Source: Pempheris klunzingeri
Lineage: Eukaryota; Chordata; Actinopteri; Acropomatiformes; Pempheridae
Assembly: GCF_042242105.1 (NCBI RefSeq)
Contig: NC_092029.1
Span: 16,416,885 to 16,480,884 of the forward strand
Direction: 5' to 3'
Length of the DNA: 64,000 bases
A program made the translations under genes and the position numbers. The notes below the pieces were generated by a model. The model searched no databases. It had not been told where the DNA came from and saw only the letters and a program-made list of their open reading frames with translations. How positions within the stretch are numbered: position 1 is the stretch's first letter; each line of letters opens with the position of its first letter. Positions 50,106-63,993 of the stretch are shown here, piece after piece.

Positions 50106-51879
50106 TTGCACTCTAATACGTTACATACAATAGCTGCACTCTATACATCCCACTTTTTTCATTCTTACCTAAGATGTTAGCAGAACCTCACTGTTGTTTA
50201 TATAATCTCCATTTATATAACCTCCCTTTGTTTGGATTTCAATTTGACCGTTTCTTCTGTTTAATGTAACGAGTGTGCTGCTGCGGTGACTCGGTTTTCC
50301 CACAAAGACCATTAAAGTTTCATCTTATCTCCGCATGTATTTATTGTTCACACAGTGGTATTAAACGCACAGAACTTGATTGGAACTGGGAAATTTAAAC
50401 ACACGACGTCTACCTGTTCAGTTAACGTTTCTCGTCGGTCTATTTAGAAATACATAATTGAGGCGTCGGGACACACAGTGGCTCTATTTACAAAAGCGCT
50501 ATTAAAAGCTCAACTGTACTCTGTGTGATTAGGAAAAATGGAGCCTGATGGAGAAATTATCTAAACAGACTATTTGATTTGAATTGAAGGTCAATTCAGT
50601 TTCTGTTGTTTTGTGGCCTGCTGGGTGGCTATTATGTTGCCCCACTGCTTGTCCAAACATCCCAAGTGCTTTTGGCATTCGTGTGTTTTGAATGACTCTG
50701 ATTATACCTTCTATTGCATTCAGTGTCGAGAATTCAGTGTGTCAGGAGGCGAGGACGCAGCAGACCTTTTTCATGACTGTTGCGCCCAGACTGAGGATGA
50801 AACCTTGGGGCTTTTCAGGCTCAAAATATTTCAGAAGCAATGCATTTAGAGACTGCTTTTGCGCAGGAATATTTTCGTCACCTTGAGAATTTCAATAGTT
50901 ATAAACCTGAGAGGAACTTTGGTGAATGGGAGGTGTATTGATTGAATTAAAACATATCAAGTTGCTGTGATGCCTGAAAGAACTCGAGACTGTTTCGTAA
51001 CCTGAAGGTGATTTTATTTTGTCAGGTCTCGTCTCAGTCTCTTGCATTGTTGGGGGTTGATTGTGCTGTTGCTAGGGGTAATGCACACATGGTGCAATTC
51101 TCTTGGTGTGTGTGTGTGTACACATCCATGTGCCTGTACGACTTGGTGGAATTGCTGGGCAGTTATTTACATCCTAACACGGTCATCTATCTGTACACAT
51201 TAACACAAGGATCAATCCTCCTCCCCCGCAGCCGTAGTTTACCAAGGCCGCTAATGGGGACCTATCAAGGCTCAATCATAATGAGACAAAAGGAAATCGC
51301 ATTAGAGCTTCAGTGGTTCTGCTAACTAGATTGACAAACACAAGGACGTTTTCCTAACTGAGATGAATAGTCCCAATCATGCCATTAATTTATATGTTCC
51401 GGTGTCGTTATGGATACTTGATTAGCCATCCAGACTGGAGGAGACTGGCGTCAAAGCAGAGGAATGAGGCTGGTCATGTACTGTCTGGTTGGGAAAAAAA
51501 ATAGGAAACAAAGCATTACTGCTCTTTGGTTCGGTCTCCGGCAATTGCTGATTATGATTCATTAAGCCAGAGAAGGATGGTGTGAGGTCAAATGCAGCAG
51601 CAGGTGGATCATAGACACTTCACTGAGATCATCCCACAGAACAGTCTGCCTACTCTCATCCTTTGATACCCGTGCCATTGTTTCAGGGTCAATATATGTT
51701 AACATGTGAGGGTTCATTTTAGGGCTGCAGTAGTTTTTATGTTAAAGTACACTTTAACTTCTACATGAATCGGGCAGGAAATGGTATAAAATCCATATCA
51801 CAGTCTCCTAGAGCCACAGGTCATGTCCTCATATTACCTGCTTTGCTTGCAAATTGATTGATTGGGTTGTTGGTTCATC

Positions 51880-52085
51880 ACAAAACAATACAGAAAAGCA
51901 GCAAATCGTCACATTTATGCTTAAAAAAAGACTGAATACAGTTACGCAAGTACAATTACCACAGTTGGGGCTGCAACAAATAATTATGCCCCTCACACTT
52001 TCCCAGAGCTCTAGTTAATGCCTTCAAATTGCTTGTTTTGTCCAGTTTACCGTCCAGATCCAATGATATCCAGTTAACTACAGAG
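51880..52085 (+). repeat. Family C fragments, forward
   Basis: Two forward pieces. 51890-51950 carries the 3'-type block AAAAGCAGCAAATCGTCAC and ATGCTTAAAAAAAGACTGAA. 51965-52085 carries the 5'-type GGGGCTGCAACAAATAATTA and TTCAAATTGCTTGTTTTGTC. They lie directly before an inverted copy. Confidence 0.55.
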
Positions 52086-52089
52086 CTGC

Positions 52090-52410
52090 AACAGTTATTA
52101 TTATTATTCCATTATTCAATAGGAATAAAGCTAATCAGCAACTGTTTGATGATAAATTTAGCATTAAATTTATTTAATTCCAGCTTCTCAAATGTGAGAA
52201 TTTACTGCTTTTCTGGGTTTTAGTAAACAAATATACTTGATATGAACGTATATCTCTGTATCTCAATCCAGTTTGGGATTTTTGACAGTTTCCAAACAAA
52301 ACGAGATATTTGATGACTCCACTGCCGGATTTTTCACTGTTTTCGGTTGTTTGATAGATCAGTCAATTAATTGGCATAATCGTCAAATCAGTTGATAATG
52401 GAAAATAACA
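52090..52410 (-). repeat. Dispersed repeat family C, inverted
   Basis: Minus-strand copy: CTAATCAGCAACTGTTTGAT, CCAGCTTCTCAAATGTGAG, TTTACTGCTTTTCTGGG, AAACAAAACGAGATATTTGA, then GATCAGTCAATTAATTGGC. The order is the mirror image of the forward copies. It is nearly full length and abuts the forward fragment at 51965-52085. Confidence 0.65.
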
Positions 52411-53093
52411 TTCATCCAGTCATTTTCAGAAAAGCAAGCCAGTCACACTCACTTCTATCACACGCTAGAACAACAGAACAACATTTTGACAATTTTTTGA
52501 TATAAATAATTATCGAAATAGTTTGTGATGAATTTTCTGGTGATCGACTGATTGTTTATTGTCTCTGTTCTTGTTCAGTTTTAAACCTTGTTTGGACAAA
52601 GCTCATAGTGTTTATGCCTCCAATAATACAGTGGTGCAAGTGTTGAGATGCCAGCCACGTAACTTGTCATAGTTTTTAATGATTCCTTAAATCATCTAAC
52701 TCCTTGTACCTCCCACTCTTTCCTAAATAAAAAAAAAAGAAAAAAAGCGCTCACACACACCGACACACACACAGAGCACTCCTACACACCCATACCCAAA
52801 CTCACTGAAGACTATTTAAGATCAGAATCTATTTAATAACCTTTGGTGGGCATCAAATGCAACGCTTTTAAATCTACAATTTACAAAATGTGCTGCGGAG
52901 TCTGAGTCTGAAGTATAAAAGCTCTGCTGACAGCTGATAAACCCCAGCACTCCATGATTCATTTATTAGAGGAACTAAAGCTACATTTACAATTTATAAT
53001 ACTGAATAACTGAACAGTAAGTAGGGTCAGTTGACAGCTGCTCCTGTTTAATTTCCTGCCAGAGTAGCCACATCAAACAGAATATATACTCAC

Positions 53094-53480
53094 CCTGTTC
53101 GGCTCTGACAAAACACGATCCTCCAGCATGAAATAGGTGTTTGGCCAGGGCTTTGATGCACTGTTTTTTCCTTTACTCCTTCTCCAGTCTGGCAGAGTTT
53201 CTCCTCCCTGCGTCTCTCTCAGCTCTGTATGTCTTCTCTAGCTCCCTGTTTCCCTCTTACAGCGTTTGCTTCACACCTTCCCTCGCTGGCTCGCTCTTCC
53301 CCTCCCCTGTTCCCTCTCGCTGACTTTTTTTTCTCTGCGCTCCTCTCTCCAACGAGGTGAAAAACACACTTGTCAAATACAGGTAGGTCATCCCACCGTG
53401 CCTCATCCTCATCAGTTGCTAAGTACGAGCCGCTTTGATGCAAACAAGTTTTTCAGCATCTTCGTGTAGGACTGTGTAGC
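53094..53480 (-). other. Candidate non-coding leader exon of chrm5
   Basis: On the minus strand the sequence GAGCCGAACAGG is followed by a strong donor, GTGAGT (complement of 53088-53093). The sequence before it on that strand (53100-54100) is GC-richer and purine-rich, unlike most of the surrounding intron. chrm5 needs an upstream leader on this strand, with its acceptor ending at 39986, and mammalian CHRM5 leader exons lie within AVEN on the opposite strand. This position is therefore a candidate, but strong donor words occur by chance and no transcript evidence exists here. The exon's 5' end is unknown. Confidence 0.15.
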
Positions 53481-56400
53481 TCCGGCCTCTTTCTGAGGCG
53501 AGATGGTAAATGCAACAGCTGTTCAGCGTCAGTGTCCATGTGACAGAGCAGCTCACTGTAGGTGCCTCTTTGGTCCTGCTCAGACCTTTTTCTCAGAAGG
53601 ATGAATCACCGGAAATGGCTCCTGGTCGTCAGCAGTGAAAATCAAGAGAAGATCTCATCAGCTTGTCTCTTTTTCACTGAAGATGAGCTCAACATCTTCT
53701 GGGAAATCGATGAAGGAAGCAAAAGTTTTTCACTTTCTCTTCAAAGTTTGAGCAACCCCACTGGGGAGGAAAGCGGAGTAAAGCCTCTTCGATCGCCAAG
53801 GCTGCACAGATTGAATGACTGTCTGTCTCCTACCAGGCTCGTGATTGCTGTCGCTGAGAAAGCTGCATGGATGCACGCTGCACTAACGTCCTCGCCAACA
53901 CGCGGGTCCAACCATGAGCCACTATTAGGAGAAATTCCCACATGGCTGGAAGCCTCATCCCGCATCAGAGCACTGAGCAACATGTAAGAGGAGGGAGGAC
54001 GAGGTGAGGAGGTGGAGGAGTAGGATGAAACAGAGGGGGGGAGGAGCCGGGGGTGGAGTCGATGTGGGTGTCAGCAGCAGTTCAGAAAGGGCCTTACAGC
54101 TGTATGCCTTCACCAGAGAGGAAATGCATTCACTCAGCTGCTGGCTCCTCACACAGCCTCACGCGTCCCACTTCACGGTGACTTGGGTTAATCCCTGATG
54201 TGTTTGACCGTGCGCCCTCTCTAAAGCAGGGTGAGTGACTGTGGAAGCTGTCAGTGGTGATTGGCAGAGTTTTTAAACTGCTCCCAATTTGCCAGGCAAT
54301 CTCATCTGCCTCTATTGGCCTTGTAGCAAGTGCTTTTTAGCGTGTCCTTTCTCTTTCTTTTGCAATGACCTTCCCTGCTCCAATAAGCTTCCTGCTGTAA
54401 CAAAAATCAGTTTCTTTTTCATATGGAGCTGCACTGAGGTGAAAAATACATTCTCTCAGTGGCTTAAATGTTAAATTAATTTAGTGGAAAGCGGAGAGAA
54501 AATGTGCTGAGATGAATATCTGTTGTGTGGCCCTGCCGACACTGGGATTCTGAGGCTTATACAGATATCAATATTAATAATACATAAAACACATTGGGTA
54601 AACACAATCTAGATACAATTCCCTTTGATTTATTTTGTTTCATGATGTTTTGTAGTTGAACAATCTACACAATGTACACAGTACTTTTAGGTAGACAGAC
54701 GTCATGGTAACACTACTAAATTGTGCACCAAACCTTTTTGGCTTTTTGTTGTATTTGTTGCGCTCTTTAAGAGCACTTTATAGCCTCTTGTTGATGAGCA
54801 GATGCATTCATTCAGGATCTATAATGAGAAACTTCTGAGTAGAATGGTTTAAAAAGCTCATCCTTTGCCTGCTTGTCAGAAAGCAGATGAGCGCAAGTTC
54901 ACAAGCAGCTGTTCAGCAGCATTCACTCCCATAGATAACAGCTTGGTAACTGCCTTTTTGACACAATGAGACTGTCACAGCATCATGTGTTGTGGAACAT
55001 GCCACCATTCACCACCACGCTCATGATGAGATGAAGCCTCTTACAGGCGAGTAGCAAAGATGAGGATGTTAATGTTGCTGAGTGGCATTTTTCTCTTAAA
55101 TGAAGAGGAAGAAAACCCTTGACTCAGCCCGTAAATTCTTGTTGTCGCCCTGTACAGTGGCGAGAGGGCTGCACCGACGATGGCACAGTTGTTGCGGAAA
55201 CTTGTTTGGAAGCTTGGTGTTAATTTCAATCAGCCACTGTTACAGCATGGAAAATTGCTTTCACTTGCAAAGTGTGATGCTACTGGGCTCTTTCCATCGA
55301 AATTGTAGTGCAAGAGGGTGTGAAATGTGCTGCTACCGGTGCAAACTTTATTGGCATTGCCAACCAGCACAGGTTTGTCCCACCAAGTGGAGGAACAATC
55401 TTCTCCAACCAAGGCAAATGTGCCAACTGTGTACGGACTGTATTGAATTAAACAACATAACAAACAGCAGTCTTGACATATTTTCTAGAAAAGTAAATTT
55501 GAAATTGTGAATTTGAAATTTGAAAATTGTGAAGGCGTTCTGCGTTTTTTAATAATGGAGTACTGTTGACCATCGCTCATCATCTTCCCTCCACGTCAGC
55601 CCGCAGGGGGGGCCGCTGAAGAGCCACCATTTCTCAGGCTCCTTCAGAAATCACATCTCCCCTGTAAGGACCACACCTGTGCCATCCTCTCATCCTCTTC
55701 TTCTTTTTCTTCCACGTGATACATCATGCATAATTCTGGGGATTGCTAAGCCACAGGCGAGCTATTGATTATCAGGAGAATGCAATGCAAAGGATATGAG
55801 TCTAATGTATCCCTCAGGGAGGTCATCTAATGAGGCACACATATGTACAATGATTGCTTGATTTCCATAGATTGGGCACATGCACCTACACAGGTGACCC
55901 CAGTGACCCCCCACTGTTAACCGCCACTGTTACTGTGAATGGAGGGTATCGTAGGCCCGCAGTAATGAGCTGTATGTATTACTCTAGCCTGAAGAAGAAA
56001 TACTCAGTTCCTTACAGGACTCTGGATTTATTTTTTGAATTGTTTTAGTGCAGTTCTGTTTTTAGGAGAAGCAATGTGGCCTCCACCTTGGCTTACATGG
56101 GATTTGGCTCTTCTAGCAGGTGAAAAATACCACTTAAGCCCTCTAACCTAATGTATCAGTGAAATCTAGGCTACTCTTATTATCTGTGCACAGCCTTTAA
56201 AGCTGTCTAAATATTGATATTTAGGGCGACTATTGATTTTTGTCCTTAGACGATATATGATTGTGTCAGAGCTACATTGTCAAATAACCTTTTATTCTCA
56301 AAAGCTGAACCAATTATTTAAAAAGAGTGAGGTTTAGAAAGAAAAATCAAATTAGTCATTTAATGGTCTGATTCTGTGCCTCAATTAAGGATAATTGCTT

Positions 56401-57626
56401 TGTGTGCTTCACACCTCCCACACTGTGTTTGTTGCCTGTCTTGTGGTAAATAACAATAGCCGTGCTGGTAATAATGGCATATAAAGCTTTCCATGCATGG
56501 CTTCCAAAAGCCTTTGTTTGTCATTGTCCTCCTGCCTGAACATTTTTGCATTCAGTATCAACTCGGGCTGCTCATTAGCTGTGACCAACCAAACGTAACT
56601 TCTGCCATCAGTCAAATGGTCTTTATCTGAGCAAACACCAATGTGTGGCCTCTGCCCATAGCAAACCAGGATGACCGTGTCTTCATGTATCATTGGAATG
56701 AGTTATTACTACTTTTAGACCACTGATGTAATATTCCCCACAGTGTAGATGAGATATACTACAGGATTTTGTAATAAAGGATCAATAACATTTGATAGAT
56801 TAGCTCATTGCTCACATATGACAGTATTCTCGTTCCTCCATAGAGCCCGCCTTTGGATATGAATGTGACCTCAGTCTACAATTGGGGGGACCAAGATGAA
56901 CGAGAGTCATTAAAAGCTCCAACTGAAACACAAGCAAAGTTGACTGTGGTGCATTTGTGCCTCAGAGCACATCAGTAAGGCGGTATTGGGGAGGGGGAGG
57001 TCCTCTAATGGAAAGCGATAGCCACTTAAATCTATCGATCTCTTCGTTTTTCTGTCCAGTTTGTCATTAACCAAATGACAATCCTACATTCCAAAGAAAA
57101 AATCTGAGCAAGGATGTCTGAGAGAGACGGACACCTTGGATAATTGCCGTGTAATTGGCCATGCATTCATTGACCGACACCTTTTGAACCTTCTGTGGCT
57201 GCCCGGTGTGCTATGTGGGTGTGCAGATAAACCTGTCAATAGCCCATGAATACACTGATGCATCTAATGCTTCCATGAAACAAAATGAAACATCAGTGTT
57301 GAATAGATTTTAAACTATTAAGTTGATGTCCTCTTTGTGGTCTTTAAGTGGCATCTGTTAGTCGATTAGTGAGATATGTCAATAACATGCAGGAGCAGCT
57401 TATGTGTCTCCGGTTGGTCATGTGTCCTGTCCAACTGTTGTCTCATGTCGGTGATTTTCATGATGCAACCTCTCTGCGGTGCACGATGTTTTGACCAATC
57501 ATCATTTTCGTTTCACATCATTTCACCAAAAGGATGAAAAGGGTCGTTAAATACAACTTTACTAGAAGTCCTTTTGCTCATGTCTGAAATGTATTATCCA
57601 CTGCTGTGCAGTAGCCTGTAAGTACA

Positions 57627-57890
57627 TGGATAGATAGATAGAAATACTTTATTGATCCCAGAGTGGAAATTCTGGTGCTACAGCAGCAAAACAGTAAAAG
57701 TGACCACCACCACGAATACAACAATAAATAAGCAGATAATAAATAAGCAGATAAATTGATAAAAAGATTAAAACCAAAGTGCGAGTTAAATAAAATAAAA
57801 TAAAATAAAACCCATAGTGCAAGTAAGAAGAAATGGCAGAAGAGAAATGCTATGTCTGCACTGGTAGGGCTGATCTGGAGGTGCAACTAC
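57627..57890 (-). mobile_element. LINE 3'-UTR fragment, inverted
   Basis: A (GATA)n tail at 57629-57642 leads into CTTTATTGATCCCAGAGTGG, AAATTCTGGTGCTACAGCAG, then A-rich sequence including (TAAAA)5 near 57789-57811. This is the same architecture as 23250-23510, so both are 5'-truncated copies of related non-LTR elements inserted in reverse. The tail motif differs between the two copies (GATA here, AAGTCT there). No coding part is left. Confidence 0.65.
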
Positions 57891-60171
57891 AAGTAACAGT
57901 GAGACAATAAAATACGATCCACAGACCATTTGAACTAAGAACTATGAGTTTGAGTCACGTTGCAAAATAATCTACCACTTGCAGGCATTTGATTGGCCAA
58001 TGCATCACTTTGCTGGATGATGTTGTGCTTGAAAGGTTGATGGCCTTTTTTTTTTTTTGTGCCTTAGCCCTTTGCATTTGCACCCCTGCTACGTTAACAG
58101 AGGGGTCACATTCAGCTGAGATCAATATCAGCCTTTAAAATCAAGCTTTTATTTATTGAGGCTAGTTCTGAATCAATTTGTCTAACAGAAAATGAACACA
58201 AAAATTTTTATAACATCTAAATTGTCATTTATCAAGTGATACCGAACATTTGTGAACAAATTTAAGGTTTAGCTAATTATTCTTTGCTGTTTTACAGCAT
58301 TATAAAGTGTTTGGTCACTACAAAGACGCCTTGCTGGTGAAAAGAACTCTTACACATTGTCTTTACAGAGTGCAGGTGGCGGTGTGGGTTTTGTGTCTTT
58401 TCAACTTCAGTGTCATGAGTCGGGCAGATTCAGACAGTTCTGAGTGTCTCCTGATTTATTTACTACACGAACAGAGGAGCTCTGGATTTCTGGGGTGAAT
58501 AGATCAACTGGGTGGCTGCTTTGAATGTCTTGTTTGGATTTTAGTGTCGTGGCGTCTGTCACACTTCATCCGCTCAAGTCTTCAAAGGATTGAAATGTTT
58601 GTGCTTTCTGGCAGTTTGGTGCTTATTTAAGGCGATCCACAGGTCTTTATTTAGCTTCCAGTGGGTGCATTGTTCTCATCTTCCTGTGGATGTTGATGCC
58701 TTTTTGTAAAGAGAGAAAAATGCTTTCACTTTTTTCTCATCAATTTCACAAACAAAATGCATCAGTTTGTCAGTTTCGGGTGCCAACGGACATCACTCCC
58801 TCAGCTGTCTGTCAACTTTGTCGGATTTTCCTCTAATGCATTGCCGGGCCAGTCATGACAGTAGGCTAAAGCAGCTAAAATATTCAGTGTGTTCCTGATA
58901 GATCTGTGAGCCATTTCAGTGTAGCCTGCTTGTTTCACTCTATTGATCCATTATCAGCACTGTGCTGATCAGTATTAGCTGTGTACTCGTTCACACAGAT
59001 AACCTAATAGCTGAGGCTCCTGGCGTCCTTTATAATGAGGGACCCAGGTGTGCCGGCACTCTCAGACCGGTGGTTAATTCAGCTGCAGGGACCAGCGCTG
59101 GGAGGCTACATGTGAGCTTAAATCACGTACTCAGTCTCACCTGATTTGCCTTCTGTGTAGCCTCCCAGTTAAGTCTGTTGCTAGACAGTGTCATGCAGCA
59201 CGGAGAGAACAGCTAATGTTTGTTTCCTCTAAAGAAGTTATAATTATAATAATAATAATAGTGCTACTTGCTCTGAAATTGATGTTTGTACTGATTTAAA
59301 GGTCAACTTTGTTGCATGGTTTTTCTGTTTGACCCTCTGTGACTGTCACTGTTACTCACTAGGGAGTCTTTGGTCAGTTACTGCGGTGTCTAATTGTCAC
59401 TTAGTTTTCTTGGCACTGCTGTCATGTCAGGTTTGTTTTTATACCCAACAGCTGTCCAACTCATTCGAGAGTGAAGGTATCTTTATTTCTCATCGTGCTC
59501 TGGCCTGGCAGTTGGACTTTTTTTTTTTTTTTTTCCAGTAACATTTAAACACAGTAGATGTGTAGAATCCAGAACTGAAATAATTTAAAAAAGGTAAAAC
59601 AAATCTCTATACACACCATATAAAACAGATCGTAGTAAATCTCGCACATATTCGCCTCCTTTACTATCTACAATCTTTAGAAGTTGCTTACTAAAATGAG
59701 TGCAGTCAGGACGAGGTGATTTTTACACTCAAGTAAAAGCGGCTACATTTACACAACAGTGCTTTTTATGGCAGAGAGACAAATTCACCAGAGCAAATAT
59801 GAGATACAGTTGATTCAGAGTGTTCACAGTTACGCAGCCAAATTACAACCAACTCAATTCTATAAACAAAAAAACAAACATTAGTAACACTTTGCAACCC
59901 TGAACTGAAAATTACATGATTATAAATTTATATTTATGTGTGAATTTTTGCTTGTTTGACTGCGTAGGTTTGTTTTTAGAGCATTTTTCACATTTTCTTT
60001 TGCCAATATTACTTCATATTTGCATTAGATGAAGGCTTACAGTGATTTTGTCTCATCCTTAGTTTCAATTAATTCTCTGCGCATTGTCCTCTAATAGTAT
60101 TAAATCATCATGTGGCAGTATGAATGTGTTGAAGAGGCTATTACACTGACATGGATTACAGCAGAATAGCC

Positions 60172-60344
<173 letters not shown>

Positions 60345-61784
60345 CCACTTGCAGGACGATTAAGCACACCCCATATTTCTTTTTGACGCTATCGATCTCA
60401 GCCGTCCTTAAATTCATATAAAACATGAAAACCAACAGCTATTGTCGCCCGATAACATCCATCAAAAAGCTCAGCAGGTAAATTACGCTGGACGTCTGCA
60501 TCACCTGGTTGAATATGACTGATTAGATCTCAGGTGTGAGAGCTCAGAGCCAGAGCTGCAGCCTCGTACCTCCAAACAAGCTGCACATCAGTAAAACACA
60601 TGCCTAATGAGGGCGAGGTCCCGGGTGGATGTGAGCGCCTCTGATATGACTTGGACACAAACACAGCCTCACGCAATCACCATTAAAAGTTAGGAGTAAA
60701 TAGCTTCAGCCGTCTTTATTGTCTCGCCTGGTTTGCTCAGGATTTTAATTGCAATTACCTCAGACAGGGATTTATCGACGCGTAGTGGGTTTCAGTGCCG
60801 TGTCGTGTTGGGCTAATTGGTTTGGTTAAAAAGGCGTGACAGGGAGCACGCTGGAGGTACTGTAGCTCTCAACAAGTTTCTCTGAACCGTCTCTCCTGCG
60901 TGTTTTCTATAGTCAGTTTATCTCATTTTTTCTGTCTTATTTTACTCCTTTCATCCCCCCTCAGTCTTTTCCTCTTTTATCTATCCCTTTGCCTTTTCTC
61001 CACCATTTTCCATCTTGTCCCCACTCTTAGTGCTACCAAACACCTATCAGATGGGCTTTGTCACTGTAATAATAACATTCGATTACTCTTCAGTTTCCTA
61101 TGAGCCGTACCGCTACTTCTCCTCTCTTATCAAGAGAGGATCTGCCACGACAGCCGGCTTAAAAGAGAAGTAATCACTCACTGATCACACGCCATTACTC
61201 TACTGGCAAATGGAGGAGGAAGGGGGAGCGGGGAATGTGTGTATTCCTCTTCCAGTCAGATAAAATGTCAACATTTCACGGCGGGTGTTAGTGGAGACTG
61301 AGCAGCAGCGCTGTTGCTCCTTACATGTCCCTCCTGTTTCCATTCAGCCAGTCAGCGCTCCAAGAGGGAAGGCTAATCAAGGTTAGTTCCAGGCTGCAGC
61401 CTTATACAGCGAGCAGTCCGGGTCTGTGCAGGGAGCTGCTGTATACCAAAGGTGTGGCCCAGTCAACATGGGTGTGTGTCTGTCATGTTTGTGGTCTGTG
61501 TGTGTCTGTGCTGCAAGTGACAGGGCAACAGCGGCATGCTCTGGCAAACAGGATGAGAGATTTCCAGCAGGGAAATGCAACCACCCAGGCTACCTGTGGG
61601 ATTATATCTGTATGCACATTAAATCTTACCACCATATTCAAGATGTAGAGGTGCAGCGTCATAGTGAGTGGCACCAAGCCCTCATACTTATTCTCTGACT
61701 GAGGCTTCAACTTTGCCATTGGTTAACAAGAAAGTCAATGAGTGATGATAGCTTTTAAGTAAAGTAACCTATGATTTATGAAAT

Positions 61785-62010
61785 GCGGTGACTAATGATT
61801 CCCTTCTCTATCGATTAATCCACAAATTATTTTCTTGACAAATCACTTCATCAATTTGCCTATAAAACACCACAAAACAGAAAAGAATCAGAAAATGCCC
61901 ATCACAGTTACCCAGAGCCCAAACTGTCATCATGAACTGTGCTGTTTTGTCCAACCAACAGTCCAAAACAAATTCCCAATTGGACTGCAGACCAAGAACT
62001 GACTCATCCT
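61785..62010 (+). repeat. Dispersed repeat family C, forward
   Basis: ACTAATGATTCCCTTCTC, TATCGATTAATCCACAAATT, AAATGCCCATCACAGTTACC, CAGAGCCCAAACTGTC and TTTTGTCCAACCAACAGTCC appear in consensus order. This is the clearest 5' half of the family here. Confidence 0.7.
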
Positions 62011-62259
62011 TGCAGCTGCGTCACCTTTACATTTCCTAATCTTTACAGACAGCATCACATTTATGTTCTGTATCTGCTTGCTCACCTACTCTGAGTGAAG
62101 AAGTGGGCAGAGAGCCAGTAAATTATTAAAACCCAAGATGCAAAGTTTCCCAGCATTCTCTTACACATGTTTGTACATTATTCACGTATCAAAGTGCCTC
62201 AAATGAGTGTTGCTGGGCTGAAGATGCTACATGAAATCCCACAAGACACAGGACAGGCC

Positions 62260-62415
62260 CGCAGCTAATGATTATTTCCAGCATTGATTAATCAGCTGAT
62301 TAGTTTGCACGAAATGTGAAAAATAGCAAAAACTCCCTGTCACAATTTCTCAAAAGGCCAAAGAAATGTCCTCAGATTGCTTGTTTGCTCCAAGCAACAG
62401 ACCCAAACTGTGTTG
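62260..62415 (+). repeat. Dispersed repeat family C, forward, truncated
   Basis: CAGCTAATGATTATTTCCAG, TTGATTAATCAGCTGATTAG, TGTCCTCAGATTGCTTG and CAAGCAACAGACCCAAACT. This is a second 5' half only 250 bases after the previous copy, in the same orientation. Smaller remnants follow near 63490-63530 and 63635-63680. Confidence 0.6.
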
Positions 62416-63967
62416 GCGGCATTAACGTTCCCTTTTGCCATCAAGAAGAAGACGGCTAGTAAAGGCTATCCTGGCCTGTCGTCATTTATGTGCGTTTCCT
62501 CGACCCTCGACTCCACGTTCGAAGCGATTCAGACCCAGAACATCTTATCTCCGTCCTGACTCGGTGCCAGCGTTCGACAGTCTCGACAGAGCAGAACGGA
62601 GGAGAGGGGTGAGGATGAACAGCGGCGGGATGAGAGCTGAGTGGAGCAGAAGCGGAACAGGGGGGGGGGGGCAGGAGCGAGGCCACAACACGTCCCAGAT
62701 ATAAAAGATGAGAGCTGGAGCCATAGATAGCTCAGCGAAGCCGGGGTCGCAGACGAGAAGCCACATTTGTTAATACGGGGTTCAGCCAGCAAGATGTCAA
62801 GAGACAGGATACCACATTATACAGGAGTTACACAATGCCAGCCGGGCCACTTAGCACACAGCATGAGTAATGCAGTGTTTATTCACCGTGGAAGGTTTAC
62901 CGGGCCAGCTGACACACTTACACAATCATCTGAACTATGAATTGATCTTTTATCAGTTGTTTAAAGTGAGGACAGCAACTTTACTGGCAAATATCATTGT
63001 TTATCACAGTAATATTTAACAGAATGACTACAAGACGACATCAAATACAACCATGTTAGTGTTACATTAATCATTTGTAAGTTATTTATCCCAGCCAAAG
63101 GTTTCCTGGTTCTTGGGCTCCGAGAAATTGTGATGGGATTTTTTTTTTTCTGTCATTTTAGGGGAAATGATCTCGTCAACAAGTACATTTAAATGACAAA
63201 TAAGGTCAAGAAGATGAATAGACAGAACATATACAACATACAGGGGCACAGCCCGTTTAAGTGGTGTCCATTTCTTCACAAAAACTCCACGATGTTCGTT
63301 TCTTCAATCCTTTCTCTCCACTGTCAAACATCCCGGTGGCATTAACCAGCAGGCTGTAATCGTCTCTGTAGACTCCTCATGTTTTGATAATTGTTCATTT
63401 ATAAATCACATTTTAGATGCACTCCAGATGAGCAGTGGCTCTGTTCCTCTCCAGAGGAGCTCTTCTCCCGCAGTTTGAAAACCAACTATGTCGATTGATA
63501 ATGAATTTAATCATGAATTGCAGCTCTAGCTGACACGAAGACCAATCATGAGTTAGAGAAACGCGACCTGGTTGACGGTCGTCATCTGCTGATTACTTTC
63601 ACAGTGGCTTGTTCTATCTGTGGAAAACAAGAGAGCTGCAACAATTAGTGCATCAGTTGATTAGGTTCTTAGGTAGGTCTTCAAGGTGCTTCGTATGAAC
63701 CGATCCCACGTCCCAGTGTTTATTCAGCAGAGTGCATGTGTGCAGTTTGATTTAAATGCGCATCGGAAACTGCGCGGCCTGTTTTTCACACAGCCTGCTG
63801 ACACATCTGAGGCCACAGATCTAACCCTGCACTTAAAACAGTGTCAGAGCTGAGGGGGGATTTAAGTCTCACAGATCTGTTTGGACGAGCAGGAGTGAAG
63901 AATCTGCTCCGCTCTCTCTCTCTTTCATTTTTCTTCATCCCCTCCTCACTCACGTCTCTTTCCTCTT

Positions 63968-63993
63968 CACACATACACACACACACACACACC
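63968..63993. repeat. (CA)n tract at right edge
   Basis: Short CA dinucleotide run of about 24 bases following a CT-rich stretch (63905-63965), near the end of the window. Confidence 0.9.

Noticed and set aside
53562..53987. 141-codon plus-strand frame in aven intron 2
   Set aside because: Does not resemble aven exon 3 or any family I know. Likely chance in a GC-richer segment.
55100..55510. 136-codon cysteine-rich plus-strand frame
   Set aside because: The cysteines have no regular spacing, there is no signal peptide, and no family is recognised. A transposon-derived remnant is possible but unsupported.
56409..56693. 94-codon minus-strand frame with protein-like composition
   Set aside because: No domain recognised and no flanking splice context convincing enough to call an exon.
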